Positions 26,655 through 34,936 of a stretch of 64,000 nucleotides of DNA are shown piece after piece. Numbering within the stretch: position 1 is the first letter of the stretch; each line of letters opens with the position of its first letter. The notes under the pieces were generated by a model. The model was not told the origin of the DNA and ran no database searches. It saw only the letters and a list, made by a program, of their open reading frames with translations. Made by a program: the position numbers and the translations under genes. This stretch comes from Amycolatopsis sp. 2-15 (GTDB lineage Bacteria; Actinomycetota; Actinomycetes; Mycobacteriales; Pseudonocardiaceae). The stretch covers positions 3,730,001 to 3,794,000 of the forward strand of contig NZ_CP127294.1 of the NCBI RefSeq assembly GCF_030285625.1, given 5' to 3'.

Positions 26655-28006
26655 AAACGGAACAGGCCACCGAAGCGACCGCGGCGCTCGGCGCGTGGGT
26701 GTCCGAAGTGGACGTCACGGCCGTGCCGGCCGCCGTGCTGGACCGGCTCGCCCTGGTGCTGCTCGACGTCGTCGGCGTGACGGCGATCGGCGCAACACTG
26801 GCCGAGCAGCGGGCGTTGGTCACGGCTTGGCGGGCTCCGGACGGTCCTTCGCCGTTGATCGGGGCCGGGCGGCTGGTCTCCACGGACGCCGCCGCCTGGC
26901 TCAACGCGATGGCGCTCGTGTCGCTGGAGCTCGACGAGGGCAACAAGTACGCCAAGGGCCACCCCGCGGCCCACGGTTTCCCCGCGGTGCTGGCGCTGGC
27001 GGCCGAACTGGACAGCACCGGCGCCGACACGGCGGCGGCGCTGCTGGCCGCGTACGAGGTGGCGTCGCGCTTCGGCCGCGCCACCTCGTTGCGCGCGGGC
27101 GCGCACCCGCACGGCAGCTGGGGTGTGCCCGGCGCGGCGGCCGGGTGCGCGCGGCTGCTGGGTCTTTCGCCCGGCGCGACCGCGGCGGCGATCGACACCG
27201 CGGCCGGGATGGCCATCGCCGGGCACTTCGACTCGGCGACGCAGGGCAACCCGGTGCGCAACGCGTGGCTGGGCGCCTCGGCGATGTCCGGGCTCGCCGC
27301 CGCGCGGATGGCGGCGGCGGGCATGGCGCGTACGACGGGCACAGCCGCGCTCTCGCTGGGCACGGTGCTGGGCTCGTTCGACGCGGCCGAGCTGACCACC
27401 GAACTCGGCACGCGGTGGGACATCGCGCGCGGCTACTTCAAGCGGCACGCGTCGTGCTCCTTCACGCACCCGGCGGCCGACGCCGTGCTGGAGCTACGGA
27501 GTTCGGGGGAGTTCCGGGCCGACGGCATCACGAAGATCGTGGTGGAGAGCCACCTGCTGGGCGCCGGACTGTCCGGAGTGGGCTGGTCGAACCGGCTCTC
27601 GGCGATGTTCTCCACGCCGTTCGTGGTGGCCACGGCCGCGCTCACCGGCGAGGTCGCGCCGGGTTCGGCCCTCGACGATCCGGACGTGCGTGCGCTGGCG
27701 CGGCGCGTACGGCTCGTCGAGGCGGCCGACCTCACCGCGCGCCTGCCCGACGAGCGCGCGACCCGGGTGCAGGTGTGTCTCGACGACGGCACCACGCTCA
27801 CGCGTGAGGTGCCCAACCCGGTCGGCGACGCCGACCACCACCCGCTGACCGAGCCGGACGTGCTCGGCCTGCTGAAGACGTGGCTGCCGCAGCAGCCCGA
27901 ACTCGTGGACCGGGCCGCCGTGCTGGGCCACGAACTGCCCGGCCTGCTCCGCGTCGGCGCGGCGCTGCGCGAGCTGGCCGGGACCGACGAGAAGGAGCTG
28001 AACTGA
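26651..28006 (+). CDS. MmgE/PrpD family protein (second copy)
   Basis: 451 residues; family features include LEQRALVTAW-type helices, SLELDEGNKYAKGHPAAHGF, where the DEG-KGHP region corresponds to DDTH-type active-site residues, AYEVASRFGRA and YFKRHASCSFTHPAADAV. It differs clearly from the PrpD at 17299, which has FDDTH and CNHFTHAG at the equivalent places, so the two probably act on different intermediates or stereoisomers. GTG start overlapping the ATPase stop. Confidence 0.87.
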   Translation: MKTEQATEATAALGAWVSEVDVTAVPAAVLDRLALVLLDVVGVTAIGATLAEQRALVTAWRAPDGPSPLIGAGRLVSTDAAAWLNAMALVSLELDEGNKYAKGHPAAHGFPAVLALAAELDSTGADTAAALLAAYEVASRFGRATSLRAGAHPHGSWGVPGAAAGCARLLGLSPGATAAAIDTAAGMAIAGHFDSATQGNPVRNAWLGASAMSGLAAARMAAAGMARTTGTAALSLGTVLGSFDAAELTTELGTRWDIARGYFKRHASCSFTHPAADAVLELRSSGEFRADGITKIVVESHLLGAGLSGVGWSNRLSAMFSTPFVVATAALTGEVAPGSALDDPDVRALARRVRLVEAADLTARLPDERATRVQVCLDDGTTLTREVPNPVGDADHHPLTEPDVLGLLKTWLPQQPELVDRAAVLGHELPGLLRVGAALRELAGTDEKELN

Positions 28007-28641
28007 TGCGTGCCCTCGCGGTGACGCCCATCCACCTGCCCGCCGATGAGGTCGCCCGGCGCCAGGCCCGCTACGACCGCCTCGCGCCGCCGGGCGTGGA
28101 GATCGAGCTGCGCAACGTGGGCCCGGCCGGGCCGGCCACTTTGGACACCGCCGGGTCGATGCGGGACTCGGAGCGGGAAGTCGCCGCGCTGCTCAAGGAG
28201 GCGGGCGGCGGCTTCGACCTCGCGTTCCCGGACTGCGTGCTCGACCCGTCGGTGCCCGACGTCGTTGCCGACCCGGCGCTGCCGGTGCACGGCATCCTCA
28301 AGCTGTCGGCGACGCACCTGGCCGGCAAGGGCGTGCGGTTCGGTGCCGTGGTGCGCAACGAGGCCATCAAGGACGAGTTCGCCGACCGGATCTCCGCGTA
28401 CGGGCTCGACGAGTACCTCGCCGGCATCCGCGTGCTCGACCTGCCGTTCTCCGCGATCGCCGAGACCGAGGTGTGGAACGCGGCGCTGGGGTCGGCCGTG
28501 CGCGAGCTGGCGGAGCTGGGCGCGACGGCGGTGATCAACGGCTGCTCGGCGGTCGACGTCGAGCCGGCCGACCTGCCGGCGCGGATCGTCGACCCGACGG
28601 AGCTTGCGATGCGGCTGCTCGCCGTCGAGGGGGCGCGGTGA
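28006..28641 (+). CDS. Asp/Glu/hydantoin racemase family protein
   Basis: 211 residues of the cofactor-independent two-cysteine racemase/isomerase superfamily (aspartate, glutamate and hydantoin racemases, maleate isomerase, arylmalonate decarboxylase). The catalytic Cys pair is visible: FPDCVLD at Cys77 and INGCSAVD near residue 180, so racemase or cis-trans isomerase chemistry is possible, rather than a single-Cys decarboxylase. Overlaps its upstream neighbour by one base (TGATG). With a hydantoinase-like gene 1.5 kb downstream, hydantoin racemisation is one option; maleate-type isomerisation is another. Confidence 0.8.
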   Translation: MRALAVTPIHLPADEVARRQARYDRLAPPGVEIELRNVGPAGPATLDTAGSMRDSEREVAALLKEAGGGFDLAFPDCVLDPSVPDVVADPALPVHGILKLSATHLAGKGVRFGAVVRNEAIKDEFADRISAYGLDEYLAGIRVLDLPFSAIAETEVWNAALGSAVRELAELGATAVINGCSAVDVEPADLPARIVDPTELAMRLLAVEGAR

Positions 28642-30002
28642 GCGACGGACCGGACCTCGTCGTCGCCGGCGCCGGTGGCGGGCTCGCCGGTGCGCTGCGG
28701 GCGGCGGAGCTGGGGCTGAGCGTGCTCGTCGTCGAGGCGAGCGAGCACTTCCGGCGGGGCAACAACACGTCGATGTCCACGGCCATGTTTCCCGGCGCGG
28801 GTTCGCGCTGGCAGGCCGAGGCGGGCGTCGAGGACTCGCCGGAGCAGTTCGTCGCCGACATCATGGCGAAGACGAAGGGGCAGGCCGACCCGCGGCTGGC
28901 CCGGACGCTCGCCTCGGTGAGCGCACCGCTGGTCGAATGGCTCGCCGATTCGGCGGGGTTGCCGCTCTCGTTGGTGACGGACTTCAACTACCCCGGCCAC
29001 GCCGTCACGCGCTGCCACTCGATCCCCGGCCGCCACGGTTCGGGCGTGATCGACCACCTGGCGCGGCGCGTCACCGAGCACGAGAACATCGAGCTGCTGG
29101 TGCCGGGCAAGCTCATCGAGGTGCTGTCCGGTGAGGACGGTGTGCGCGCGGTCGTGGTGCGCTACCCCGACGGCATCGAGGAAGAAATCCCGACGCGTGC
29201 GGTGCTGCTGGCCACCAATGGCTTCGGCGCCGACAAAAACCTCGTGGCCCGGCACCTGCCGGAGATCGCCGGAGCGCTGTACCAGGGCAGTGACCAGTCG
29301 CTCGGCGACGCGTTGCGCATCGGCGAGAAACTCGGTGCCGCGACGGGATTCCTCGACGCGTACCAGGGCCACGGCGCGGTCGCGGCCAACGCCGGCACGC
29401 TCGTGGGCTGGGCGACGATCATCCACGGCGCGTTCCTCGTCGACCTCGGTGGCCGCCGCTTCGGCGACGAGACGCGCGGCTATTCGGAGTATGCGGCGGA
29501 GCTGGCCGCGCGGGAAGGCTCGACCGGCTGGATCGTACTGGACGAGACGATTTTCGAGCAGTGCCAGCCGTTTCAGGACTTCCGGGACACCGTCGCGTCG
29601 GGTGCGCTGGTGTGGGCCGACGACGCGGCCGGCCTGGCCGCCGTGACGGGCCTACCGGCGGACGCGCTGGCCGCTGAGCTGTCCGGTGTGGCCGCGATCG
29701 CCCGCGGCGAGCGGGCGGACGAGTTCGGCCGCACCAACTGGGAGCGCCCGCTTTCGGGCCGCTACGCCGCGGTGCGTGTCGTGCCCGCGTTGTTCCACAC
29801 CCAGGGCGGCCTGATGGTCGACGAGAACGCGGCCGTGCTCGACGCGCAGGGCAACCCGATCCGGGGCCTCTACGCCGCCGGCGGCGCGGCCGCGAGCATC
29901 TCCGGCCACGGCGCCGCCGGTTACCTGCCGGGCAACGGGCTGCTACCCGCGTTCGGCCTCGCCTATCTTGCCGCGGGCGACGTCGCCCGCCGTCACCACT
30001 GA
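28638..30002 (+). CDS. FAD-dependent oxidoreductase, fumarate-reductase/KstD flavoprotein family
   Basis: 454 residues. An N-terminal FAD Rossmann motif LVVAGAGGGLAGALRAAELG is followed by VVEAS (ribose-binding acidic end), the capping domain, the second FAD contact VLLATNGFG and the C-terminal family box GGLMVDENAAVLD then GLYAAGGAA and GYLPGNGLLPAFG. Members reduce or desaturate C-C bonds next to a carbonyl (fumarate, urocanate, 3-ketosteroids). GTG start in a GTGA overlap. Last gene of the importer operon. Probably a soluble enzyme, since no signal is seen. Confidence 0.87.
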   Translation: MSDGPDLVVAGAGGGLAGALRAAELGLSVLVVEASEHFRRGNNTSMSTAMFPGAGSRWQAEAGVEDSPEQFVADIMAKTKGQADPRLARTLASVSAPLVEWLADSAGLPLSLVTDFNYPGHAVTRCHSIPGRHGSGVIDHLARRVTEHENIELLVPGKLIEVLSGEDGVRAVVVRYPDGIEEEIPTRAVLLATNGFGADKNLVARHLPEIAGALYQGSDQSLGDALRIGEKLGAATGFLDAYQGHGAVAANAGTLVGWATIIHGAFLVDLGGRRFGDETRGYSEYAAELAAREGSTGWIVLDETIFEQCQPFQDFRDTVASGALVWADDAAGLAAVTGLPADALAAELSGVAAIARGERADEFGRTNWERPLSGRYAAVRVVPALFHTQGGLMVDENAAVLDAQGNPIRGLYAAGGAAASISGHGAAGYLPGNGLLPAFGLAYLAAGDVARRHH

Positions 30003-30010
30003 CTTTCCTT

Positions 30011-30102
30011 TTACCAATCCGACCCATAAGTAGGCGGGCACGCAACGGGACGGTTACCGCGTCAGGCAACGGTTCCCGCCGTGGCTGTGGTCGGATTGGT
30101 AA
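30011..30102 (+). promoter_or_regulatory. 25-bp island box, copy 2, with an inverted half copy
   Basis: TTACCAATCCGACC at 30011-30024 faces its exact inverse GGTCGGATTGGTAA at 30089-30102, spacer 64 bp; the latter is the end of the full 25-bp box (30078-30102) shared with 19563-19587. The arrangement could support DNA looping by a dimer-of-dimers regulator. It lies between the FAD gene and the amidohydrolase, showing that the latter has its own promoter. Confidence 0.75.
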
Positions 30103-30140
30103 ACAATCAGCACAGCCCATACCGCAAGCGGAGGAGAAGA

Positions 30141-31610
30141 ATGGCAACCACGGAACTGCTCGTGAAGAACGTCCGGGTCGTCCGGCCCGACGACCCCGAC
30201 GGGTCGCAGCCGGAACTGCTGGACATCGCCGTCAACGACGGCAAGATCACGCGGGTGGCGCCGAACCTGCCCGAGGACGACGCCGCCCGGGTGGTCGACG
30301 GTCGCGGCCTGCTGGCTTTCCCCGGCGTGGTCGACGCGCACCAGCACTGGGGCATCTACAACGAGCTCGCCACCGACACCCGCACCGAAAGCCGCGCGAG
30401 CGCGCAGGGCGGCGTCACCACGTCGCTGACCTACATGCGCACGGGCCAGTACTACCTGAACAAGGGCGGCAGCTACCGCGACTTCTTCCCCGAGGTCCTC
30501 TCGGCGGCGCAGGGCAACGCGTACGTGGACTACGCGTTCCACCTCGCGCCGATGAGCTCCGAGCACATCTCGGAGATCCCGTACCTCGTCGAGGAACACG
30601 GCGTCACGTCGTTCAAGATCTTCATGTTCTATGGCAGCCACGGCCTGCACGGCCGCTCGACCAGCCAGAGCGACTTCCTCATGATCCCGCCCGATGAGCG
30701 CTACGACATCGCGCACTTCGAGTTCGTGATGCGCGGTGTGCAGAACGCGCGCGAGATCCTCACCGAGTACGCGCCGCACCTGTCGCTCTCGCTGCACTGC
30801 GAGACGGCCGAGATCATGACCGCGTACACGAAGCTGGTGGAGCAGGACGGTTCGCTGTCGGGCCTGCGCGCGTACAGTGCTTCGCGGCCGCCGCACTCCG
30901 AAGGCCTCGCGGTGACCATCGCGTCGTACCTGGCGCACGAGACGGGCCTGCCGAACATCAACCTGCTGCACCTGTCGTCGGAGAAGGCGCTTTCGGCCGC
31001 CTTGACCATGGCGTCGGCGTTTCCCCACATCGACTTCCGCCGCGAGGTGACCATCGGCCACCTGCTCGCGGATGTGGACACGGCTTCCGGCATCGGCGGC
31101 AAGGTCAACCCGCCCTTGCGCGAACGCGAGGACGTCGAGGCCCTCTGGCGCCACGTCCTGGCCGGCAACGTCGACTGGGTCGTCAGCGACCACGCCTGCT
31201 GCCGCGACGAACTCAAGTTCGGCGCCGACCGCGACGACGTCTTCCTGGCGAAATCCGGCTTCGGCGGCGCCGAGTACCTCCTGCCGGGCCTCGTCGGCGA
31301 GGGCGCCAAGCGCGGCCTCTCGCTGCAGCGCATCGCCCAGCTCACCTCGACGAACCCCGCCCGCCGCTACGGCCTGCTCACCAAGGGCACCATCGCCGAG
31401 GGCTACGACGCCGACTTCGCCCTCGTCGACCCCGACGTCCGCTGGACCGTCCACGCGGCCGACTCGGAGTCCACCCAGGAATACACCCCGTTCGAGGGTT
31501 TCGACATGACCGCCAAGGTCACCGACACCTTCGTCCGCGGCCACCACGTCTACACCGACGGCAAAATCACCGGCGACCCCATCGGCCACTACCTCAAGCG
31601 CGGCCGCTGA
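30141..31610 (+). CDS. Hydantoinase/dihydropyrimidinase-like amidohydrolase
   Basis: 489-residue cyclic-imidase-type enzyme with all ligands for a binuclear metal site: HQH at His67/His69, the carbamylated Lys at about 159 in TSFKIFMFYG, His in LSLHCETAE, His in LLHLSSEK and Asp in VVSDHACC. It hydrolyses ring amide bonds in cyclic ureides or imides; the substrate loops are not diagnostic (allantoinase, dihydropyrimidinase and others remain possible). GAGGAGA precedes the ATG at 30141. Own promoter with the 25-bp box, followed by a strong terminator, so it is monocistronic. Confidence 0.88.
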   Translation: MATTELLVKNVRVVRPDDPDGSQPELLDIAVNDGKITRVAPNLPEDDAARVVDGRGLLAFPGVVDAHQHWGIYNELATDTRTESRASAQGGVTTSLTYMRTGQYYLNKGGSYRDFFPEVLSAAQGNAYVDYAFHLAPMSSEHISEIPYLVEEHGVTSFKIFMFYGSHGLHGRSTSQSDFLMIPPDERYDIAHFEFVMRGVQNAREILTEYAPHLSLSLHCETAEIMTAYTKLVEQDGSLSGLRAYSASRPPHSEGLAVTIASYLAHETGLPNINLLHLSSEKALSAALTMASAFPHIDFRREVTIGHLLADVDTASGIGGKVNPPLREREDVEALWRHVLAGNVDWVVSDHACCRDELKFGADRDDVFLAKSGFGGAEYLLPGLVGEGAKRGLSLQRIAQLTSTNPARRYGLLTKGTIAEGYDADFALVDPDVRWTVHAADSESTQEYTPFEGFDMTAKVTDTFVRGHHVYTDGKITGDPIGHYLKRGR

Positions 31611-31622
31611 GTTCTCCCGAGA

Positions 31623-31661
31623 GTGGGCCCTTCACGCTCCGGCGTGGAGGGCCCACTTTTT
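31623..31661 (+). terminator. Rho-independent terminator
   Basis: GTGGGCCC (31623-31630) pairs with GGGCCCAC (31649-31656); inner bases extend the stem (TTCACGC with GCGTGGA), and a T5 run follows at 31657-31661. It ends the amidohydrolase transcript. Confidence 0.9.
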
Positions 31662-31917
31662 GCGCCCCAATGCGGCATTGGTTGCGCTTTGGCCCCTACC
31701 CAACCGCGGCCCAACAACGCAACAACGCTTGCACCCAGACCCGCCCCGGCACCCCGATCCGAAGCCTCCTTGCCGGCCGTAACACACTCCAGCTTCGGGG
31801 TGCGTATTCAACAGCAAGCCGCTCCTGCGACGAACCGCATCAACGCCGCCTTGCCGCAACACGCCCTGCGAGGAAACAAAATCAACCCCCCGCAACCCTC
31901 CTGCGCGGCCCAAGAAA
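31662..31917. repeat. Intergenic with CCAATGC-G-GCATTGG palindrome
   Basis: About 250 bp without a convincing gene. CCAATGCGGCATTGG at 31667-31681 is a perfect palindrome around one base, right after the terminator. It resembles short palindromic units that recur between genes in some actinomycetes (from memory, not checked). The rest is C-rich with low GC3 contrast in all frames; a 93-codon minus frame here has no coding signature. Confidence 0.5.
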
Positions 31918-32745
31918 TCACCTCCCTGCAGAATCCCCCGAATCCCTCAACCAAGCCCAGCTATGCCGTATCTCCTCCGCAGCATCCCTCACCAACACCC
32001 GATACCGCCCCACCACCTCAGGCGTAAACCGATACTCCGGCCCACAAACACTGATCGACCCGTGAATCTCCCCATCCGGCCCGAACAACGGCGCCGCCAC
32101 CGACCCCGCCCCCGGCTGCCGTTCCCCCAACGACACCGCAACCCCTTCACGAGCAGTCTCCGCCAACACCGTCCGCAAATCATCCGCCGCCGTGATCGTC
32201 TTCTCCGTCAACGCCGGCAATTCCCGCCCCAGCACCGCCGCCTGCCGCTCCTCCGGCAGAAACGCCAAGATCACCTTCCCGGACGACCCGGCGTGCAACG
32301 GAAACCGCCGTCCAATGTCGACAGTCATCTTGATCTCACGGGGACTCTCGAACTGATCGAGATACACCCGCTCATCGCCGACCAGCCCGGACAACGTCGT
32401 GGTCTCACTCGTCTCGTCCCGCAGCCGGCGCAACACCGGGGTGGCGACCGTCCGCGCATCGAACCTCCGCAACGCACTCGCCCCCAGCGCCACGGCCGCC
32501 GGACCGAGCCGGTAACCGGCGACACCAGGGTCGGTGGCGAGCATCTCCCGCGAGACGAGCGACTGCAGGATCCGGTGCACCACGGCCTTCGCCAGCCCGA
32601 GCTCCCGGCTGATCGCGCTCACCCCCAGGTACCGGGGCCCGCCGGTAAAGAGCAGCAGCACGTCGGCGACGCGCGCGGCCGCTTCCGTGCCGGCGTTGTC
32701 GGACGAAGCTGCGGGCTTGCGCCCGGCGGTACTGTGGGTGCTCAA
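31918..32745 (-). CDS. IclR family transcriptional regulator
   Basis: 275 residues: winged helix (about 20-90) with LGVSAISRELGLAKAVVHRIL, then an IclR effector domain (about 95-270) with the conserved GSSGKVILAFLP and SVAAPLFGPDGEIHGSISVCG. It lies at the end of the catabolic island facing the amidohydrolase and is the best candidate to bind the 25-bp box. Effector presumably a pathway acid. Confidence 0.88.
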   Translation of the reverse strand: MSTHSTAGRKPAASSDNAGTEAAARVADVLLLFTGGPRYLGVSAISRELGLAKAVVHRILQSLVSREMLATDPGVAGYRLGPAAVALGASALRRFDARTVATPVLRRLRDETSETTTLSGLVGDERVYLDQFESPREIKMTVDIGRRFPLHAGSSGKVILAFLPEERQAAVLGRELPALTEKTITAADDLRTVLAETAREGVAVSLGERQPGAGSVAAPLFGPDGEIHGSISVCGPEYRFTPEVVGRYRVLVRDAAEEIRHSWAWLRDSGDSAGR

Positions 32746-32857
32746 ACCGGTGGTCCTCGGAATTCTGGTTGTGTTCCGCTGATGGGAACGTGGGTGAACT
32801 GCGCACTGGCGCCCAGTTTACCGTTTCCGAGGCATTTTCGGGACCACCCCGTTCCGG

Positions 32858-33802
32858 TCAGCGATACGGCAGCACTCGCGCGAGGGCCTCGACGGCCGCC
32901 GTCGGGTCCGGCCCCGCGGGGATGAACACGACGTGGCCCGCACCGGCGGCCTCGAGCTCGCCGAGCCGGGCCCGGGCGTCGGCCGGGGTGCCGACCACCG
33001 CCAGCTGGTCCACCCACTCGTCAGGCAGCGCCGCCGCGAACTCCTCCTGTGACCCGGCCGCCTTGCGCAGGGCGGCGAACTCCACGGCGAACGGCAACGG
33101 CGCGAGGTGTGGCGCCCAGTCCGGCTCGCCGATCGCCGTGAGCGCCTGCCGGGCCAGGGTCCGCGCGTGGTCGGGGGAGTCGTCGACGGCCGCGACGTTG
33201 TAGGCGATGAGCTCGTGCTCCGCCCCGACGATCTCGCGCACGGCCCGCAGATACTCCGGCGTGACGGGCTCCGCGAGGATCGTCCCGTCCGCCACCTCGG
33301 CCGCGAGCGCCAGCGACTTCGGCCCGCGCACCCCGGCGTACAACGGCGGCACGACCTCCGGCGGGCTCTGCAGCCGGACGTCACGCAGCTGTACTTCGGC
33401 GCCGTCGAAGCCGACGCGCTCGCCGGCGAGGATCGCCCGGACGGTGGTGAAATACTCGCGCAGCAGCGTCAACGGGCTCCCCGGCCACGCCCCGGCCTGC
33501 CGCAGCCACGCCGGCATCCCGTGCCCGATCCCGGCCAGCAGCCGCCCCGGGAACATCCCGGCGAGCGTCGCCACCTCCATCCCCGCGAACGCGACATTCC
33601 GCGCCCCGGCGGGCAAAACCCCGATGCCGACCTGGATCCGCTCGGTCTTCGCCAGCGCCACCGCCGCCTGCGCGATTCCGCCGCGGAAGAAGCAGTCCTC
33701 GACCACCCACAGCTCGTCGAACCCCAGCCGCTCGGCCCGCTGCGCGTAGCCGACGAACTGGGTGACACCGAGATCCGGTGGCGCGACGAGACCGATCTTC
33801 AC
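32858..33802 (-). CDS. LLM class flavin-dependent oxidoreductase
   Basis: 314-residue luciferase-like TIM barrel: MKIGLVAPPDLG, GFDELWVVEDCFF, IQVGIGVLPAGARN, LLAGIGHGMPAW and VVPPLYAGVRGPKSLALAAEVADG, the F420/FMN-binding signature. The GHGMPAW and ADGTILAEP segments are typical of the F420-dependent subset (5,10-methylene-H4MPT-reductase-like), so F420 is the likely cofactor. Its place beside the IclR gene makes it a possible redox enzyme of the same pathway; it is transcribed separately. Confidence 0.85.
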   Translation of the reverse strand: MKIGLVAPPDLGVTQFVGYAQRAERLGFDELWVVEDCFFRGGIAQAAVALAKTERIQVGIGVLPAGARNVAFAGMEVATLAGMFPGRLLAGIGHGMPAWLRQAGAWPGSPLTLLREYFTTVRAILAGERVGFDGAEVQLRDVRLQSPPEVVPPLYAGVRGPKSLALAAEVADGTILAEPVTPEYLRAVREIVGAEHELIAYNVAAVDDSPDHARTLARQALTAIGEPDWAPHLAPLPFAVEFAALRKAAGSQEEFAAALPDEWVDQLAVVGTPADARARLGELEAAGAGHVVFIPAGPDPTAAVEALARVLPYR

Positions 33803-33871
33803 GGCGGGGTTCCTCCCGTATGTTCTCCGGCTGAGGTGTCTTTTGTACCCGCTGTCCGGAGCAAGTGGTCA

Positions 33872-34058
33872 TCATTGCTCGGAGAAGCGCTTCGCCATCG
33901 GGGCGAACGGGTCGGAGTCGTACCGCAGCGTCAGCAGCTCGTCCTGGCAAACCTGGCTGAACGTGGTGCTCGGGTGGTCGTTGTGAAACCAGTCGGTGAA
34001 CGAACCCGACCGCAGGCACGCCGCGGCCGTGGTCGGGTCGTGCACGGTGAAGCCCGGC
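33872..34058 (-). pseudogene. LCAT-type hydrolase, inverted fragment
   Basis: On the minus strand, 33872-34058 reads without interruption as an N-terminal segment of an actinobacterial lecithin:cholesterol-acyltransferase-like protein (DPTTAAAC, FTDWFHNDHP, FSQVCQDELLTL, APMAKRFSEQ). In intact relatives, from memory, such a segment runs directly into PGVDVSV, which here sits on the opposite strand at 34053. The segment is therefore flipped in place. Confidence 0.7.
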
Positions 34059-34567
34059 GTCGACGTGTCGGTGCTCGGTTACGGCACGACCGCGAGCGCG
34101 CCCTTCTACGGGCCGCTCAACCGCACCCTCGAGGCGCACGGCTCCGCTGCGACCAGGACATCCGCGTGGTCGGCGACGACGCGCGGCTCACCCCGGACAT
34201 CGGCGGCTTCGCCGGCAGGTACCTGACCGCGCCCACCACGTACCTGAGCGCTGCCGACCCGAAGGTCTTCGGCGACCGGGAGACCGTGCTGGTGGACCAG
34301 TCCACCGGCCGCTCGTACACCCCGGACGACTACGCGCGCCTGCCGGACCTCACCGTCGGCCAGGTGGCCGGCCCGCCCTCCATCACGATCACGCGCGACG
34401 GCGACGGCAACCAGGAAGACCTCACCAACGAGGCGACCCGCGTGTGGCAGGGCACGTCGTGCTGCTCGTACCGGCTGGACGACAATCCCGGTGTCGACCA
34501 TTTCTCCTTGCCCGCCAACGAGAACGTGCTCACCCGGCTGCTCGCCGACCTCGGGGTGCGCAGCTGA
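34053..34567 (+). pseudogene. LCAT-type hydrolase, C-terminal remnant
   Basis: Plus-strand reading gives PGVDVSVLGYGTTASAPFYG, then after a frame change near 34146 IRVVGDDARLTPDIGGF, then jumps to the far C-terminus (FGDRETVLVDQSTGRSYT, DGDGNQEDLTN, NPGVDHFSLP) and stops at 34567. The region that should carry the GHSNG-type nucleophile, more than 100 residues, is deleted. With the inverted fragment to its left this is a dead gene with at least three lesions. Confidence 0.75.
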
Positions 34568-34588
34568 CTCGGCACGGTTTGCCGCGCG

Positions 34589-34681
34589 TCAGGAAGGTTC
34601 CTTCGCTGGGGTCTCCTCGGGCCAGTCGAGACCGGCTTCCGTGATCAGCGTGTCGAAGATGGGCGTGTCGGGCTGGGTCAT
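34589..34681 (-). CDS. Tiny hypothetical protein
   Basis: 30-codon frame starting at the ATG at 34681, overlapping the upstream small gene's stop by 4 nt (ATGA). The product is acidic and polar (TPIFDTLITEAGLDWPEE). No family recognised. The overlap is the only evidence that it is translated. Confidence 0.4.
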   Translation of the reverse strand: MTQPDTPIFDTLITEAGLDWPEETPAKEPS

Positions 34682-34899
34682 GTCGGGGCCACCACGTCGA
34701 TGATCGCGTCGGCGCGGACCCATTCGCCGGCGTCGTGATTGCCGTCGGCTTGGACGGGGACCCAGGTGACGTCGGTGTCGGTGTCGAGCACGGGCGGGCC
34801 GGTCACGATGCCGCGCCGGCACAGGCGTTGGGGGCCGGGCTTGCGCTTGCCCGGCAGGTAGGTGACGCGGTGGCCGCGCACCAGTGGTTCCTCGTTCAT
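34678..34899 (-). CDS. Small hypothetical protein
   Basis: 73 residues from the ATG at 34899, which follows GAGGAGGGG. Predicted small beta-rich soluble protein (VRGHRVTYLPGKRKPG, DVTWVPVQADG). No family recognised. Precedes and overlaps the 30-codon frame; probably the same transcript as the sigma-factor gene upstream on this strand. Confidence 0.55.
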   Translation of the reverse strand: MNEEPLVRGHRVTYLPGKRKPGPQRLCRRGIVTGPPVLDTDTDVTWVPVQADGNHDAGEWVRADAIIDVVAPT

Positions 34900-34936
34900 G
34901 GTTCCCCTCCTCATGATGTTCCCCTGCGTTTCCCTC

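Noticed and set aside
31632..31913. 93-codon minus-strand frame after the terminator
   Set aside because: Lacks third-position GC bias and any recognisable start; the region holds a palindrome and C-rich sequence.
33107..34567. 486-codon plus-strand frame
   Set aside because: Its first two thirds are antisense to the LLM oxidoreductase; only the end reads as the LCAT remnant.
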